From: Streptomyces sp. CT34
GTDB lineage: Bacteria; Actinomycetota; Actinomycetes; Streptomycetales; Streptomycetaceae
Assembly (NCBI RefSeq): GCF_000805335.1
Contig: NZ_KN708638.1
Span: forward strand, 6,364,622 to 6,424,051
Length of the DNA: 59,430 nt
Direction of reading: 5' to 3'
Positions 16,661-24,817 of this stretch are shown here, piece after piece; positions within the stretch are counted from its first letter, which is position 1; each line of letters begins with the position of its first letter. Position numbers and translations under genes: made by a program. The notes below the pieces were generated by a model, which made no database searches, was not told the origin of the DNA, and worked only from the letters and a program-made list of their open reading frames with translations.

Positions 16661-17813
16661 GGCCGAAGTTCCGTGCCCCCAGGTGGTGGTAGTAGTCCTT
16701 GCGCAGCGTGCGCAGCGGCCCGGCGGTTTCGGCGAACGCGCCGGAACCGGTCACGAGTCGGTCGGCCTCGATGATGACGAGCCGCTCAAGCGCCTCGTGG
16801 GATGCGACGAGTTGGCTGCTGTCCAGGTGCCGCCATGCCTCTGTGATGGCGTCAGCGGCCCGTCGGCGCACTGGTTGCCCCATGGCGAGCAGGGCGTACA
16901 GCGGCAGGGTCCACTGGAAGACCGACAGCAGGTCGTGGTGGCCGCAGGCGCGCACGGCGAGTTCGTCGGCCACGCGCAGGGCGCGCTCGGTGCCGGGCGC
17001 GGTATCGCCGCAGCTGAGGAAGTGGGCCAGACTGTTGGTCATCCGCTGGACGGGATCGGGCAGCCTCTCCCCTGCGCCCGGTAGGACTTCACGGGCGCGG
17101 ATGATCTGCTCGGCCTCTGCCGGCGCCGCGTCCCCGCGCAGCTCTGCTCGGTGCCGGTAGGCGTGCGCGTACCGCAAGGTGTCATCCTCTGGTACGTCGT
17201 GCAGCATCCACAGGCAGTCCGCCAGCATCCGGACCCGGGCGAGTTCGCCTGGGGGTGCGCTGTCCGGGTCTTTCCGGCCGCCCTCGGTGGTGGGGCCCAG
17301 CAGCCAGGCGGCGAGGTGGTGGGTGAACACTTCGAACTGCTCGGCCGCGGCGACTGGTGGTGGCGGCGGTGCGGCCAGCGGGAAGCCTGTGGCCAGCGGC
17401 CGGTCGAAGGCCACGTACATGTCGCGGGCGAAGAACGATCGGAGCGCACCGAGTCGGGCGGCGGGCGCGACGAAGACGGTGGGGTCCAGACCGGGGCACG
17501 TCGCTCGCAGCCGGGTTTCGAGGCCGTGGGCGGGATGGCCGTCGGCGGCCTTGTCCTGGACGACGGCCAGCAGGTCGATGTCGGACACCAGGCGGTAGCG
17601 GTCCGGGTGTTCGGCCTGGACGGTCGGTTCGCCGCGTGCCAGCGATCCGCTGACGTAGACGTTGACGTCGGTGCTGCCTTCCGCGTCCAGGTGTTCCTGG
17701 ATGCTTCGGCGGAGCCGGGTCATCTGCCGGGCGACCTCGTGTCGCGCGGGAAGGGGGATGAACTGGGCGTGGCCGCACCACTCGTTGAGGGCGTGGGTGG
17801 TGTCGGTGGTCAT
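16647..17813 (-). CDS. Nucleotidyltransferase-fold protein (paralogue 1)
   Basis: A 388-residue protein from ATG 17813 (GAAGGAG upstream). YVSGSLARGEPTVQ, then RYRLVSDIDLLAVV, is the Pol-beta-type motif GSx(n)G..SDxDL with two metal-binding Asp; DPTVFVAP may give the third. The remaining 250 residues are helical. It is homologous to the protein at 20656-21873, so the operon contains two. Such enzymes transfer a nucleotide to a hydroxyl, amine or carboxylate; here it may activate an intermediate or modify the product. No closer family recognised. Confidence 0.75.
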   Translation of the reverse strand: MTTDTTHALNEWCGHAQFIPLPARHEVARQMTRLRRSIQEHLDAEGSTDVNVYVSGSLARGEPTVQAEHPDRYRLVSDIDLLAVVQDKAADGHPAHGLETRLRATCPGLDPTVFVAPAARLGALRSFFARDMYVAFDRPLATGFPLAAPPPPPVAAAEQFEVFTHHLAAWLLGPTTEGGRKDPDSAPPGELARVRMLADCLWMLHDVPEDDTLRYAHAYRHRAELRGDAAPAEAEQIIRAREVLPGAGERLPDPVQRMTNSLAHFLSCGDTAPGTERALRVADELAVRACGHHDLLSVFQWTLPLYALLAMGQPVRRRAADAITEAWRHLDSSQLVASHEALERLVIIEADRLVTGSGAFAETAGPLRTLRKDYYHHLGARNFGHDTV

Positions 17814-19060
17814 GACAGGGCTCCTTCGCGGTTCGTCCCGGTCCTGGGCGGGGTGTGGTGGCGGACGGAGCCGTGGTGGACGAGTCGTCCGCGAGCCATG
17901 ACGAACGTGGGGTGGTGCAGGGCAGGCAGGTCCGTCAGCGGGTTCCCGGCCACCCCCAGGAGGTCGGCCGCCATGCCGGGGGCCAGGTTCCCGGTGCGAT
18001 CGGCGATGCCGAGCGCAGTTGCTGCGTGGGTGGTCGCCGCGGCCAGCACCTCCTGGTGCGTCATTCCGATGTCCGTCATGATCTCCAGGCCCGACGCGTA
18101 GGCGTGGTGCGCGATGTGCTCGATGCCCGCGTCGGTGCCGCCGATGAGCCGTACGCCGGCGTTACGCATGGCGGCCAGATGCCGGGAGCGCTGCCGCCAG
18201 TCGATCCGGCCCGCGGGGTTGCGGGCGTTGCTGTTCACGGTCGGGCAGACATACGTCTCCCTACGGGCCATCAGGTCGGCTATGTGTGGGGCGAATTCCA
18301 GGCCCTTGCGCCCTACCCAGGTGCAGTGCTCGAGCGTGTCGACGCCTTCCTCGACCGCCATGGCGATGCCCTCGGTGCCGTGTGCGTGGGCGGCGACCCG
18401 CATGCCCAGTCCATGGGCCGTCTCCACGGCCGTGCGCACCTCGGCCCTGGTGAATTGGGGTGCCCCCGGAGCCGTCCGGTTGGTCATGAACCCGCCGGTG
18501 ACCATGATCTTGATGAGGTCCGCGCCGTGGTCGTGGTGCCGTCGCACGGCCTCGGCGACAGCGTCGGCGTTTGCGCACTCGCCGCCCATGAACCAGCAGT
18601 GGCCCCGCACCGTGGTGATCGGCCGGGTCACGGTGACCAGACGCGGTCCGGGCACCATGCCCGCGGCGATTCTGTCGGCCAGCACGCGATCGAGATCGCC
18701 GCGGGCACCCAAGTCACGGACGGTGGTCACGCCGGCACGGAGCATGCTCGCGGCATTGCGGGCCATCAGCGCCAGTTGCTCGTCGTCGTGTTGGCGGCGC
18801 ATCACCGATACCGGGTCAGGTCCGGCGTCGAAGCCCAGGTGAACATGGGCGTCGATGAGTCCGGGCAGCAACGTCGCATCGCCCAGGTCCAGGCGGGTGG
18901 CGGGGTGCGGCAGCGTGGCAAGGTCGGCCTCCCGGCCGATGTGGCGGATGACGCCGTCCGCCACATGTACCGCTCCGTGGTGCAACACCTGGAGTCCGGT
19001 GCCGGCGAGTACCCGGTCGGCGGTGACCAGCCAGCTGCCGGTGTCCAGGCGGGCCGTCAT
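17810..19060 (-). CDS. Metal-dependent amidohydrolase (imidazolonepropionase/prolidase-like)
   Basis: A 416-residue amidohydrolase. Complete metal site: DAHVHLGF (HxH), KIMVTGGF lysine (probably carboxylated), AHAHG, LEHC and GGTDAG, and the usual beta-sandwich pieces at both ends (ADRVLAGTG, GNLAPGMAADLLGV). ATG 19060 overlaps the TGA of the N-hydroxylase gene; its own stop overlaps the next ATG. The subfamily includes Xaa-Pro and cyclic-amide hydrolases, so it may open or release an amide or lactam intermediate of the cluster product. Confidence 0.88.
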   Translation of the reverse strand: MTARLDTGSWLVTADRVLAGTGLQVLHHGAVHVADGVIRHIGREADLATLPHPATRLDLGDATLLPGLIDAHVHLGFDAGPDPVSVMRRQHDDEQLALMARNAASMLRAGVTTVRDLGARGDLDRVLADRIAAGMVPGPRLVTVTRPITTVRGHCWFMGGECANADAVAEAVRRHHDHGADLIKIMVTGGFMTNRTAPGAPQFTRAEVRTAVETAHGLGMRVAAHAHGTEGIAMAVEEGVDTLEHCTWVGRKGLEFAPHIADLMARRETYVCPTVNSNARNPAGRIDWRQRSRHLAAMRNAGVRLIGGTDAGIEHIAHHAYASGLEIMTDIGMTHQEVLAAATTHAATALGIADRTGNLAPGMAADLLGVAGNPLTDLPALHHPTFVMARGRLVHHGSVRHHTPPRTGTNREGALS

Positions 19061-20325
19061 CGGTCCACCGCGATGGTGATGTCGTCCTGCTTGAGTGCGT
19101 AGACCTCCCGGCCGCAGATGCTGTTGAGGATCAGCGCGCTACGCCAGGCAGCCAGGCTGAGGTTCGGGTCGGCCACGCCGTGCGTGGCGCCGGCTGCGTT
19201 CTGTACGTGGATGTGGTGGGAGGCGGGGCCGTCCCAGGCGATGCGGTAGTCCTTGCCCACGCGGTAGGCGCCGTCTGCGAGGTTGAGGCGGCCCGCCAGC
19301 GGTGCCATGAATTCGGGGAGTTGTGAGCGATAACCGGTGGCCAGGATGACGTAGTCGGCGTGCACCTCCTGGGACGTCCGGGTCGTGGCGTCCTCCAGCA
19401 CCGCGGAGGCGACGTCCCCGGTCCGCTCCAGTGCGATGAGCCGGGCGCCCGCCAGCAGTCGGTGGTCGACGTGTTCGGGCAGCAGGTAGTCGATCTCGTA
19501 CAGGCGGCGGTAGAGCTGTTCGAGGAGGGGTGCGCTGATGCCGCCGTGGGCAGCGGCGGATTGGCGGCCCAGGAGGTCGTGCCGCTGCTGCTCGGGCAGG
19601 CCCTGGAAGAACTCGACGTATCGGGGGTTGAACCAGTCGTTGGTGAACGGGGAGTTGTCGACGGGTGCGAAGCCTCGGCCGCCGCCGGCCCAGGTGAACT
19701 GCCGGGGCAGGCCGGTACGTCCGGAGAGGATGTCGGCGGCGATTTCGGCCGCGCTCTGGCCGCCGCCGACGAGCAGGACGTTCCGGTCGCCCATCGGCCG
19801 GTCGCGGTGTAGGTGGTCGGCGGCGTGCCAGACGTTGTCGCTGTGCGTGTCGCGGGCGCATGGCGGGATCCAGGGCCGCTGTCCGACGCCGAGCACAAGG
19901 TGGCGGGCGCGCCAGTGGGCACCGTCGTCGGTGTGGGCGACGAACGATCGCCCGTCGTGGTCCACGTCCCGCACGGCACGTCCCAGGTGGACGGGGAGCC
20001 GCTTCGCCGCCCAGCAGAAATACTGGCTGAACTCCTTGCGGCTCACGTAGGGGGCGGCGGCGACCAGATGGCGGTAGAGCCGTCCTTCCTCCCGTAGGAA
20101 GTTCAGGAACGAGTGGGGGTTGGTGGGGTCCACGAGGCTCACCAGGTCCTTCACCGGGCTGACCTGGAGCCGTGAGGAGTCCCACAGCAGTCCGGGGTGC
20201 CAGGAGGGAACTTGGCGCGCCTCCAGCAGGGTGACCGCCACTTCTGCGCACGGCTCGGCCAGTGCGGCGAGACTGAGGTTGGCTGGGCCGGCACCGATGC
20301 CCAGCACGTTGTTGACGCCATCCAT
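19057..20325 (-). CDS. L-ornithine/L-lysine N-monooxygenase (SidA/IucD family)
   Basis: A 422-residue flavoprotein from ATG 20325 (GGAG seven bases upstream). NNVLGIGAGPANLSLAALAE is the FAD dinucleotide-binding motif; LLWDSSRLQVSPVKDLVSL and PTNPHSFLNFL are family signatures; VLLVGGGQSAAEIA binds NADPH; DYVILATGYRSQLP is the ATGY motif; GVADPNLSLAAWRSALIL the C-terminal signature. Members hydroxylate the terminal amine of ornithine, lysine or diamines. In siderophore loci they pair with acyltransferases and synthetases, which are absent here, so the hydroxylamine probably feeds another chemistry such as nitrone, oxime or N-N bond formation. Confidence 0.9.
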   Translation of the reverse strand: MDGVNNVLGIGAGPANLSLAALAEPCAEVAVTLLEARQVPSWHPGLLWDSSRLQVSPVKDLVSLVDPTNPHSFLNFLREEGRLYRHLVAAAPYVSRKEFSQYFCWAAKRLPVHLGRAVRDVDHDGRSFVAHTDDGAHWRARHLVLGVGQRPWIPPCARDTHSDNVWHAADHLHRDRPMGDRNVLLVGGGQSAAEIAADILSGRTGLPRQFTWAGGGRGFAPVDNSPFTNDWFNPRYVEFFQGLPEQQRHDLLGRQSAAAHGGISAPLLEQLYRRLYEIDYLLPEHVDHRLLAGARLIALERTGDVASAVLEDATTRTSQEVHADYVILATGYRSQLPEFMAPLAGRLNLADGAYRVGKDYRIAWDGPASHHIHVQNAAGATHGVADPNLSLAAWRSALILNSICGREVYALKQDDITIAVDR

Positions 20326-20359
20326 GTAGGTACTCCAGGGGTGAGGGGAAGAGCGGGCG

Positions 20360-20662
20360 CTACGCGGCGTCTGCCGGGAAGTCGACCACCGCCCAGGTGG
20401 CGATCTCCCGCCACAGCTCCACGCCTTGGACGTGGTCGGGATGGCTGAGGTAGCTCTCGACGGCCTGGTGGTCGGAGAATCTGCCGATGACGGCGAAGTC
20501 GTAGCCGATGTCGCGGTCAGTTGTGTTGCGGCCGCACTCCCAGGAGAGGATTTCCGGGATGTGGACGGGGTGGCGCCGCGAGGCGCGTTCGGCCTGGAGG
20601 GCCCGGGGGTCATCCCAGGTGACTCCGGGGCGGAATTTGAACAGGACGACGTGGTTCAGCAC
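20360..20662 (-). CDS. Dabb (stress-responsive A/B barrel) domain protein
   Basis: A 100-residue protein, GTG start overlapping the end of the upstream nucleotidyltransferase gene by 7 bp. MLNHVVLFKFRPG and YDFAVIGRFSDHQAVESYLS plus HPDHVQ are the typical Dabb strands and helix. Dabb proteins are small dimeric barrels, some acting as cyclases or decarboxylases on unstable carbonyl compounds. In a cluster it could catalyse a cyclisation. Confidence 0.88.
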   Translation of the reverse strand: MLNHVVLFKFRPGVTWDDPRALQAERASRRHPVHIPEILSWECGRNTTDRDIGYDFAVIGRFSDHQAVESYLSHPDHVQGVELWREIATWAVVDFPADAA

Positions 20663-21873
20663 GATGATGGTTCATTTCTGTGAGGCGAGCACAGCGCGGT
20701 GTACTGCGGGTTGATGTGACGGCCGTTGTTGTGGTCCTTGAGGGCGGCGTAGTAGTCCAGCCGTACGTCGGTCAGCGCGGTCTGGCCGGCCGTCATGGCG
20801 TGCTGGTCACGCTCCGCGAGGTCGCGCGGCGTCGTGGAAAGCAGTGATTCGGCGACGGCCGCCCGGGAGCGTAGGTCGGTCGCGGCGGTCCGGGACCAGA
20901 TGTCGTACAGCGCCTCGGCGGCCCGTAACCGGTCGTCGGGGCGGGGCGCTCGGACGGCCAGGAGGAAGAGCAGCAGGCCGCACTGGAAGAGGTTCATCAC
21001 GTCGGTACGATCGGCGGCCAGTGCCTCGATGCGGGCGACGAGTTGCCGCAGTGCTCCGGGACCCTCTCCGGCGCCGAACAGGACGGCCAGTGAGGTGATG
21101 ACGCACTGGTAGACGTCGAGGTCCGGTGAGGCGCCGGGGAGGTGGGTTTCCCGGTAGCGCACCAGTTGGCCCACGTTCGGTCCCGGCATCACCCGCCCGA
21201 TGGCGGGCGTGTCGCGGTAGGCATAGGTATCGCCGTAGCGCAGCGGCCCGTCGGGCGGCGGCTCCAGCAGGCACCGGAGGCTCTCCAGGGCGAGCTTGAG
21301 CAGATGGACGGCGGAGGACTCCCGTAAGAGGTAGCTGTGGTCCGCGTCGCCGGCGGCCGTGTCGAAGAGCAGACAGGCACCCAACTGGTGGACCAGTACC
21401 TCCAGTTGTTGTCGCGGGCCGATGTCGGGCGGTGCCGGGCGGCGGACGTCGAAGCTGCGGACGAGCGGCCGGTCCAGGCCGCACCACAGGTCGCGACCGT
21501 AGAGGGAGCCGACCCGGGGCAGATCGGACGCGGCGACGTACAACACCGTCACCTCCACGTCCGGGAAGCGGTGCGTGAGGTGTTCTTGGAGGGTGAACAC
21601 ACCGTGGTCCGCCGGGAGTTCGTCGTCAGTGACGGCCACGAGGTCCACGTCGGAGTGGAGCCGGTAGCGACCGTCGGAGCCCAGCGTGACGGAGGGTTCC
21701 TGCCGGGACAGGGAGCCGCTGAGATAGAGGTTGACGCCTTCAGCGCGGCAGTCGAGGAGGTAGCGCGCCGCCTCGGCGACATAGTGGTCCAGTTGCTCGG
21801 AGACCTGGGCACGCGCGGTGTGCGGGACGAAGCGCGATGCGGCGAACCAGTCGAAGTCCGGGCCGGTAGACAT
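20656..21873 (-). CDS. Nucleotidyltransferase-fold protein (paralogue 2)
   Basis: A 405-residue paralogue of the protein at 16647-17813: NLYLSGSLSRQEPSVTLG, RYRLHSDVDLVAVTD and VEVTVLYVAAS carry the Gly-Ser and the three carboxylates of the Pol-beta nucleotidyltransferase core. It has LARGE-to-LSRQE variation in the loop after the GS pair, so specificity may differ from paralogue 1. The C-terminal half (NLFQCGLLLFLLAVRAP region) matches the paralogue in layout. ATG 21873 has GAAGGA upstream. Confidence 0.72.
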   Translation of the reverse strand: MSTGPDFDWFAASRFVPHTARAQVSEQLDHYVAEAARYLLDCRAEGVNLYLSGSLSRQEPSVTLGSDGRYRLHSDVDLVAVTDDELPADHGVFTLQEHLTHRFPDVEVTVLYVAASDLPRVGSLYGRDLWCGLDRPLVRSFDVRRPAPPDIGPRQQLEVLVHQLGACLLFDTAAGDADHSYLLRESSAVHLLKLALESLRCLLEPPPDGPLRYGDTYAYRDTPAIGRVMPGPNVGQLVRYRETHLPGASPDLDVYQCVITSLAVLFGAGEGPGALRQLVARIEALAADRTDVMNLFQCGLLLFLLAVRAPRPDDRLRAAEALYDIWSRTAATDLRSRAAVAESLLSTTPRDLAERDQHAMTAGQTALTDVRLDYYAALKDHNNGRHINPQYTALCSPHRNEPSSC

Positions 21874-21954
21874 GGCGGAGGAATCCTTCGGGTGGTGAGG
21901 GGAGACCAGGCAGGGAACGGGGGCGCCGCGGGGTGCGGTGGCGAGCCGGTGCGC

Positions 21955-22833
21955 CTAGCGGGCGCGGTAGACGGCCTTCACCGCCGCCATGTCCCAGTCG
22001 GCCATACCCTCGTCGCAGGCACGGTTCAACTGCTGCTGGGCGCGCTGTGACACGAGCAGGGGCGGGGCGCCGCCCGGCCGCGCCCGCAGCGCGTACGCCA
22101 GGTCCTTTGACAGCGTTCCGACCGCGCACTCCACGTCGGTGAAGTGGGCTTCGGTCATGTTCCGGCCCTTGCTGGTGGCCACACCCGCCCCCCAGCCGTG
22201 CGCCGACAGGATGGCGGTGACGTGTGCCGGGGCCAGTCCCAGGGACTCCGCCAGGGACAGGGCCTCGGCCGCGGCTACCAGGATCGTGCCGCAGAGCATG
22301 TTGTAGACGAGCTTGAAGCCGACGGCTTCGGGGATGCCTCCCATACGGATCACCTTCTGGCCGATGGCCGAGAACACCGGTTCCAGGCGGTCGAGCACGA
22401 TGTCTGCGCCACCTGCGAAGACGATCAGAGTGCCCGCCTCGGCTCCGGGCCGGCTGCCGGTCACAGGAGCCACCGCGGCCCCGGCGCCCCGTGCGGTGAC
22501 GGCCTCGTGCCACTGCCGCGCCCACTCGGCGGAGAGCGTGGAGATCTCCACCCCTACACTCCCGTCCACCATCGTGGTGAGTGCCCCGTGCCGGCCGAGC
22601 CACACCTCGCGGCTGGCCGCGGCGTCGGCGACGACGGACAGCACGGCGTCCGCGCCCTCGGCTGCCTCGGCGGGGGTGGCACAGACGGTGTCCCGCGGCG
22701 TGGCAAGGCCGTCCAACCGGGCCCGTGTGCGGTTGTAGAGCCGCAGCGCATACCCGGCCTGCTGCAGATTGGCGATGATTCCCCGGCCCATGATCCCGGC
22801 GCCGAGTACGGCTACCGTCCGGATCCCGTTCAT
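21955..22833 (-). CDS. NAD(P)-dependent HIBADH / imine-reductase-like dehydrogenase
   Basis: A 292-residue beta-hydroxyacid-dehydrogenase-fold enzyme. The ATG at 22831-22833 (MNGIRTVAVLGAG) is chosen because GGAGG lies eight bases upstream; the GTG at 22842 overlaps that site. Visible: GAGIMGRGI Rossmann motif, NRTRAR NADP-type loop, VAPVTGSRPGAEAGTL substrate loop and the long helix with GFKLVYNMLCG, carrying the Lys-x3-N of the HIBADH family. It reduces an aldehyde, ketone or imine or oxidises a hydroxyacid. It follows the PDT-like gene after 15 bp. Confidence 0.82.
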   Translation of the reverse strand: MNGIRTVAVLGAGIMGRGIIANLQQAGYALRLYNRTRARLDGLATPRDTVCATPAEAAEGADAVLSVVADAAASREVWLGRHGALTTMVDGSVGVEISTLSAEWARQWHEAVTARGAGAAVAPVTGSRPGAEAGTLIVFAGGADIVLDRLEPVFSAIGQKVIRMGGIPEAVGFKLVYNMLCGTILVAAAEALSLAESLGLAPAHVTAILSAHGWGAGVATSKGRNMTEAHFTDVECAVGTLSKDLAYALRARPGGAPPLLVSQRAQQQLNRACDEGMADWDMAAVKAVYRAR

Positions 22834-22848
22834 GGTGGTCACCTCCGG

Positions 22849-23472
22849 TCACCTGGCGCTTTTCGGCGCCCTGCCGTACAGGCACCAGATCATCGTCGGT
22901 CGGAACACCTTGACCGGGCGCAGCGGCTCGGTGCGCTCGACGACGTCGAGTGAGGCGATGCAGGCGTCTGCCCCATCCCTGGCGGCCAGTTGGGCGGCCA
23001 GTGGCTTGGCTCGTACGTAGGTGATGTCGGCCTGCGGCACGTACTCGCGGGCGAAGGCGAGCGTGGCGGGATGGACGGCGAGGGTGCGCACCTCGGAGAC
23101 GTTGGCGACGCGCCGGGGGTTGAGGGCCACGCACATGTCCTTGGTGGGCTGCTCCCAGAGCGCCAGCAGCCGTAAGCGGCCCAGGTAGCTGAAGTGCAGG
23201 TCGACCCAGCTCTGTTGTATTCCGGACGGGTCGCGGTCCAGGTAGCCGGTCGGCACCAGTGCGCAGATGTCCCGGTTCCAGGCCCGTTCCATGGCCTGGC
23301 TGAAGGAGTCGGTGAGTTCGACGTGAGGGAAGTGCAGCTGGGCGGTGGCTTCGGCGTCGGTGCCTTGGGGACCCAACGTGACGACCGTCTCCGTGATGCC
23401 GCGGGGTGCGGTGGTGTAGGGCGAACCGGGACACGGGGCGGATTTTTCGGGAGGACAACAGAGTTGAGCCAC
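22849..23472 (-). CDS. Prephenate-dehydratase-like protein
   Basis: A 207-residue protein from GTG 23472 (AAAGGAA upstream). TVVTLGPQGTDAEATAQLHF corresponds to the GPxGTxSxxAA start of prephenate dehydratase, and the remainder has the two-lobe periplasmic-binding-like pattern. The TRF catalytic triplet expected near the C-terminus is not present (the region reads VKVFRPTMIWCLYG). The regulatory ACT domain is missing. It may act on another substrate, as BacA-type prephenate decarboxylases do, or merely bind ligand. First gene of the downstream transcription unit, 272 bp after the OsmC gene. Confidence 0.6.
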   Translation of the reverse strand: MAQLCCPPEKSAPCPGSPYTTAPRGITETVVTLGPQGTDAEATAQLHFPHVELTDSFSQAMERAWNRDICALVPTGYLDRDPSGIQQSWVDLHFSYLGRLRLLALWEQPTKDMCVALNPRRVANVSEVRTLAVHPATLAFAREYVPQADITYVRAKPLAAQLAARDGADACIASLDVVERTEPLRPVKVFRPTMIWCLYGRAPKSAR

Positions 23473-23703
23473 CGGGTCGTTCCTTTCATGTGCTGTTCAT
23501 CTTGCAGTCACCATGCGCGGTGGCCACTTCGGTAGAGTCCTGACCGAAGGCCGGGCAAGCCTTTCGGGCGAGTGACCGCCTGATGCGGTATCCGCGTATG
23601 GCGTGGAATGGCAGAGATTTACGGCAGAGGCGTACGACTGCACGGACCTGAAATCGCGTGTCCGAGCTGTGTGGACAGCGAAATCCGGACAGTCCGAGCA
23701 GAG

Positions 23704-23719
23704 TTCCAGAGATCTGGAA
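23704..23719 (-). promoter_or_regulatory. Perfect 7-2-7 palindrome upstream of the PDT-like gene
   Basis: TTCCAGA-GA-TCTGGAA lies in the only sizeable gap (23473-23744) inside the biosynthetic operon, about 230 bp upstream of the PDT-like start. It is a plausible operator for a dimeric regulator. A second imperfect repeat, TTCGGT-N9-ACCGAA, lies near 23529. No regulator gene is encoded in the cluster itself. Confidence 0.4.
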
Positions 23720-23744
23720 AAGCCCGTGGGCGGACGCGGGTCCT

Positions 23745-24800
23745 TCAGACTGCCACTGCGCTGAGCAGCCCGGTTTCCACCGGTTGCGCCTTCGCGAGCA
23801 GATTCACCAGAAGCGAGCGGCGGACCGCGGTCCGGGCGATGTCCTGCCAGTCCTGCGGCGAGCTGCCGGGTGGCGCGGGAGCGGGGTGCACCGCGCACAC
23901 CACGTCCTGCAGCGGAACAGGCACGCTGGTGTCCACCTTGAGCAACCCGCGGATGTCGACGCGGGCTCGGGCGGCCACGTCCCAGGAGCACTCCACGCCC
24001 GTGTGCAGCAGCGCCTCGCGCCGGGCCAGCAGTGCCACCTCCGAGGCCAGCCCCATTAGGAGGTATTCCTGTGGGTTGGGGCCCCAGTCGACACCGGTGA
24101 GCTGCTTGGGCTGGTCCACCCGCAGCACGGGGGCGTGGGGGCCGTCCGCGCCGGTGGACTCGAACTGCGTACCGCTGACCCATCGCACCCGCCGGGTCAG
24201 CAACTGCGCGCCGGCGGTCGCGAGCGGGGGCAGCACGGCCTGCGGCGCCACGTCCTCGTCCGTCTCCCCGCCAAGGTCGAGCCGGACCGGCACCGGGTCG
24301 GTGAGGGTGCGGTGGTTGGGGCTGTGGCTACGCACCTGGTCGAGCACCTCGTGCAGGACAGCGGCGTCTGCCGCGCCCTCCGCCTCGATGCGGTAACCAA
24401 GGCCGGCCGGGGGGACGGTGAGATCGGAGCTGTCCGCGGCGGGCACGAAGGCGGCCCTGATCGTCAAGGCGAGGGATTCAAAGGTGATACCGCGTGCGCT
24501 TCCGCCGCCGACCATAGTCTTCAGCGAGCAGGCAGCCACAGCCGTGAGGGCCAGGTCAAGGGGGGTGGGTTCGTGTACCGAGCCCAGGGAGGCGCCCAGC
24601 GCATCGGGGGTGCGCACGTCGATGCGGAAGTCGCGGGCGGACTTGACGCTGCCGAGCAGCGCCGGTTCCGTGTGGGCGGTGACGCCGCGGGCCGGGGAGA
24701 AGCGTGCGCGGGCTCCGTAGCGGTACTGCGCCTCGCGCGGGTTCTCCCGTATTTCATGCGCCACCTCGCTGAAACCAGAGGTGTTGAAGCTGTTTCTCAT
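23745..24800 (-). CDS. Double OsmC-domain protein
   Basis: A 351-residue protein starting ATG 24800 (GGAAGAGAG upstream), 17 bp after the PLP-enzyme stop. Two OsmC/Ohr repeats: the first has TPLDLALTAVAACSLKTM with a conserved Cys; the second NPQEYLLMGLASEVALLA lacks it. OsmC domains reduce organic hydroperoxides with two cysteines or bind thiol compounds. With one Cys in repeat 1 and none at the equivalent place in repeat 2, it may act on a sulfur or activated intermediate rather than as a peroxidase. The frame happens to be open upstream into the frameshifted PLP gene, but it is a separate gene. Confidence 0.78.
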   Translation of the reverse strand: MRNSFNTSGFSEVAHEIRENPREAQYRYGARARFSPARGVTAHTEPALLGSVKSARDFRIDVRTPDALGASLGSVHEPTPLDLALTAVAACSLKTMVGGGSARGITFESLALTIRAAFVPAADSSDLTVPPAGLGYRIEAEGAADAAVLHEVLDQVRSHSPNHRTLTDPVPVRLDLGGETDEDVAPQAVLPPLATAGAQLLTRRVRWVSGTQFESTGADGPHAPVLRVDQPKQLTGVDWGPNPQEYLLMGLASEVALLARREALLHTGVECSWDVAARARVDIRGLLKVDTSVPVPLQDVVCAVHPAPAPPGSSPQDWQDIARTAVRRSLLVNLLAKAQPVETGLLSAVAV

Positions 24801-24817
24801 GATGGCTCTCTTCCGGG

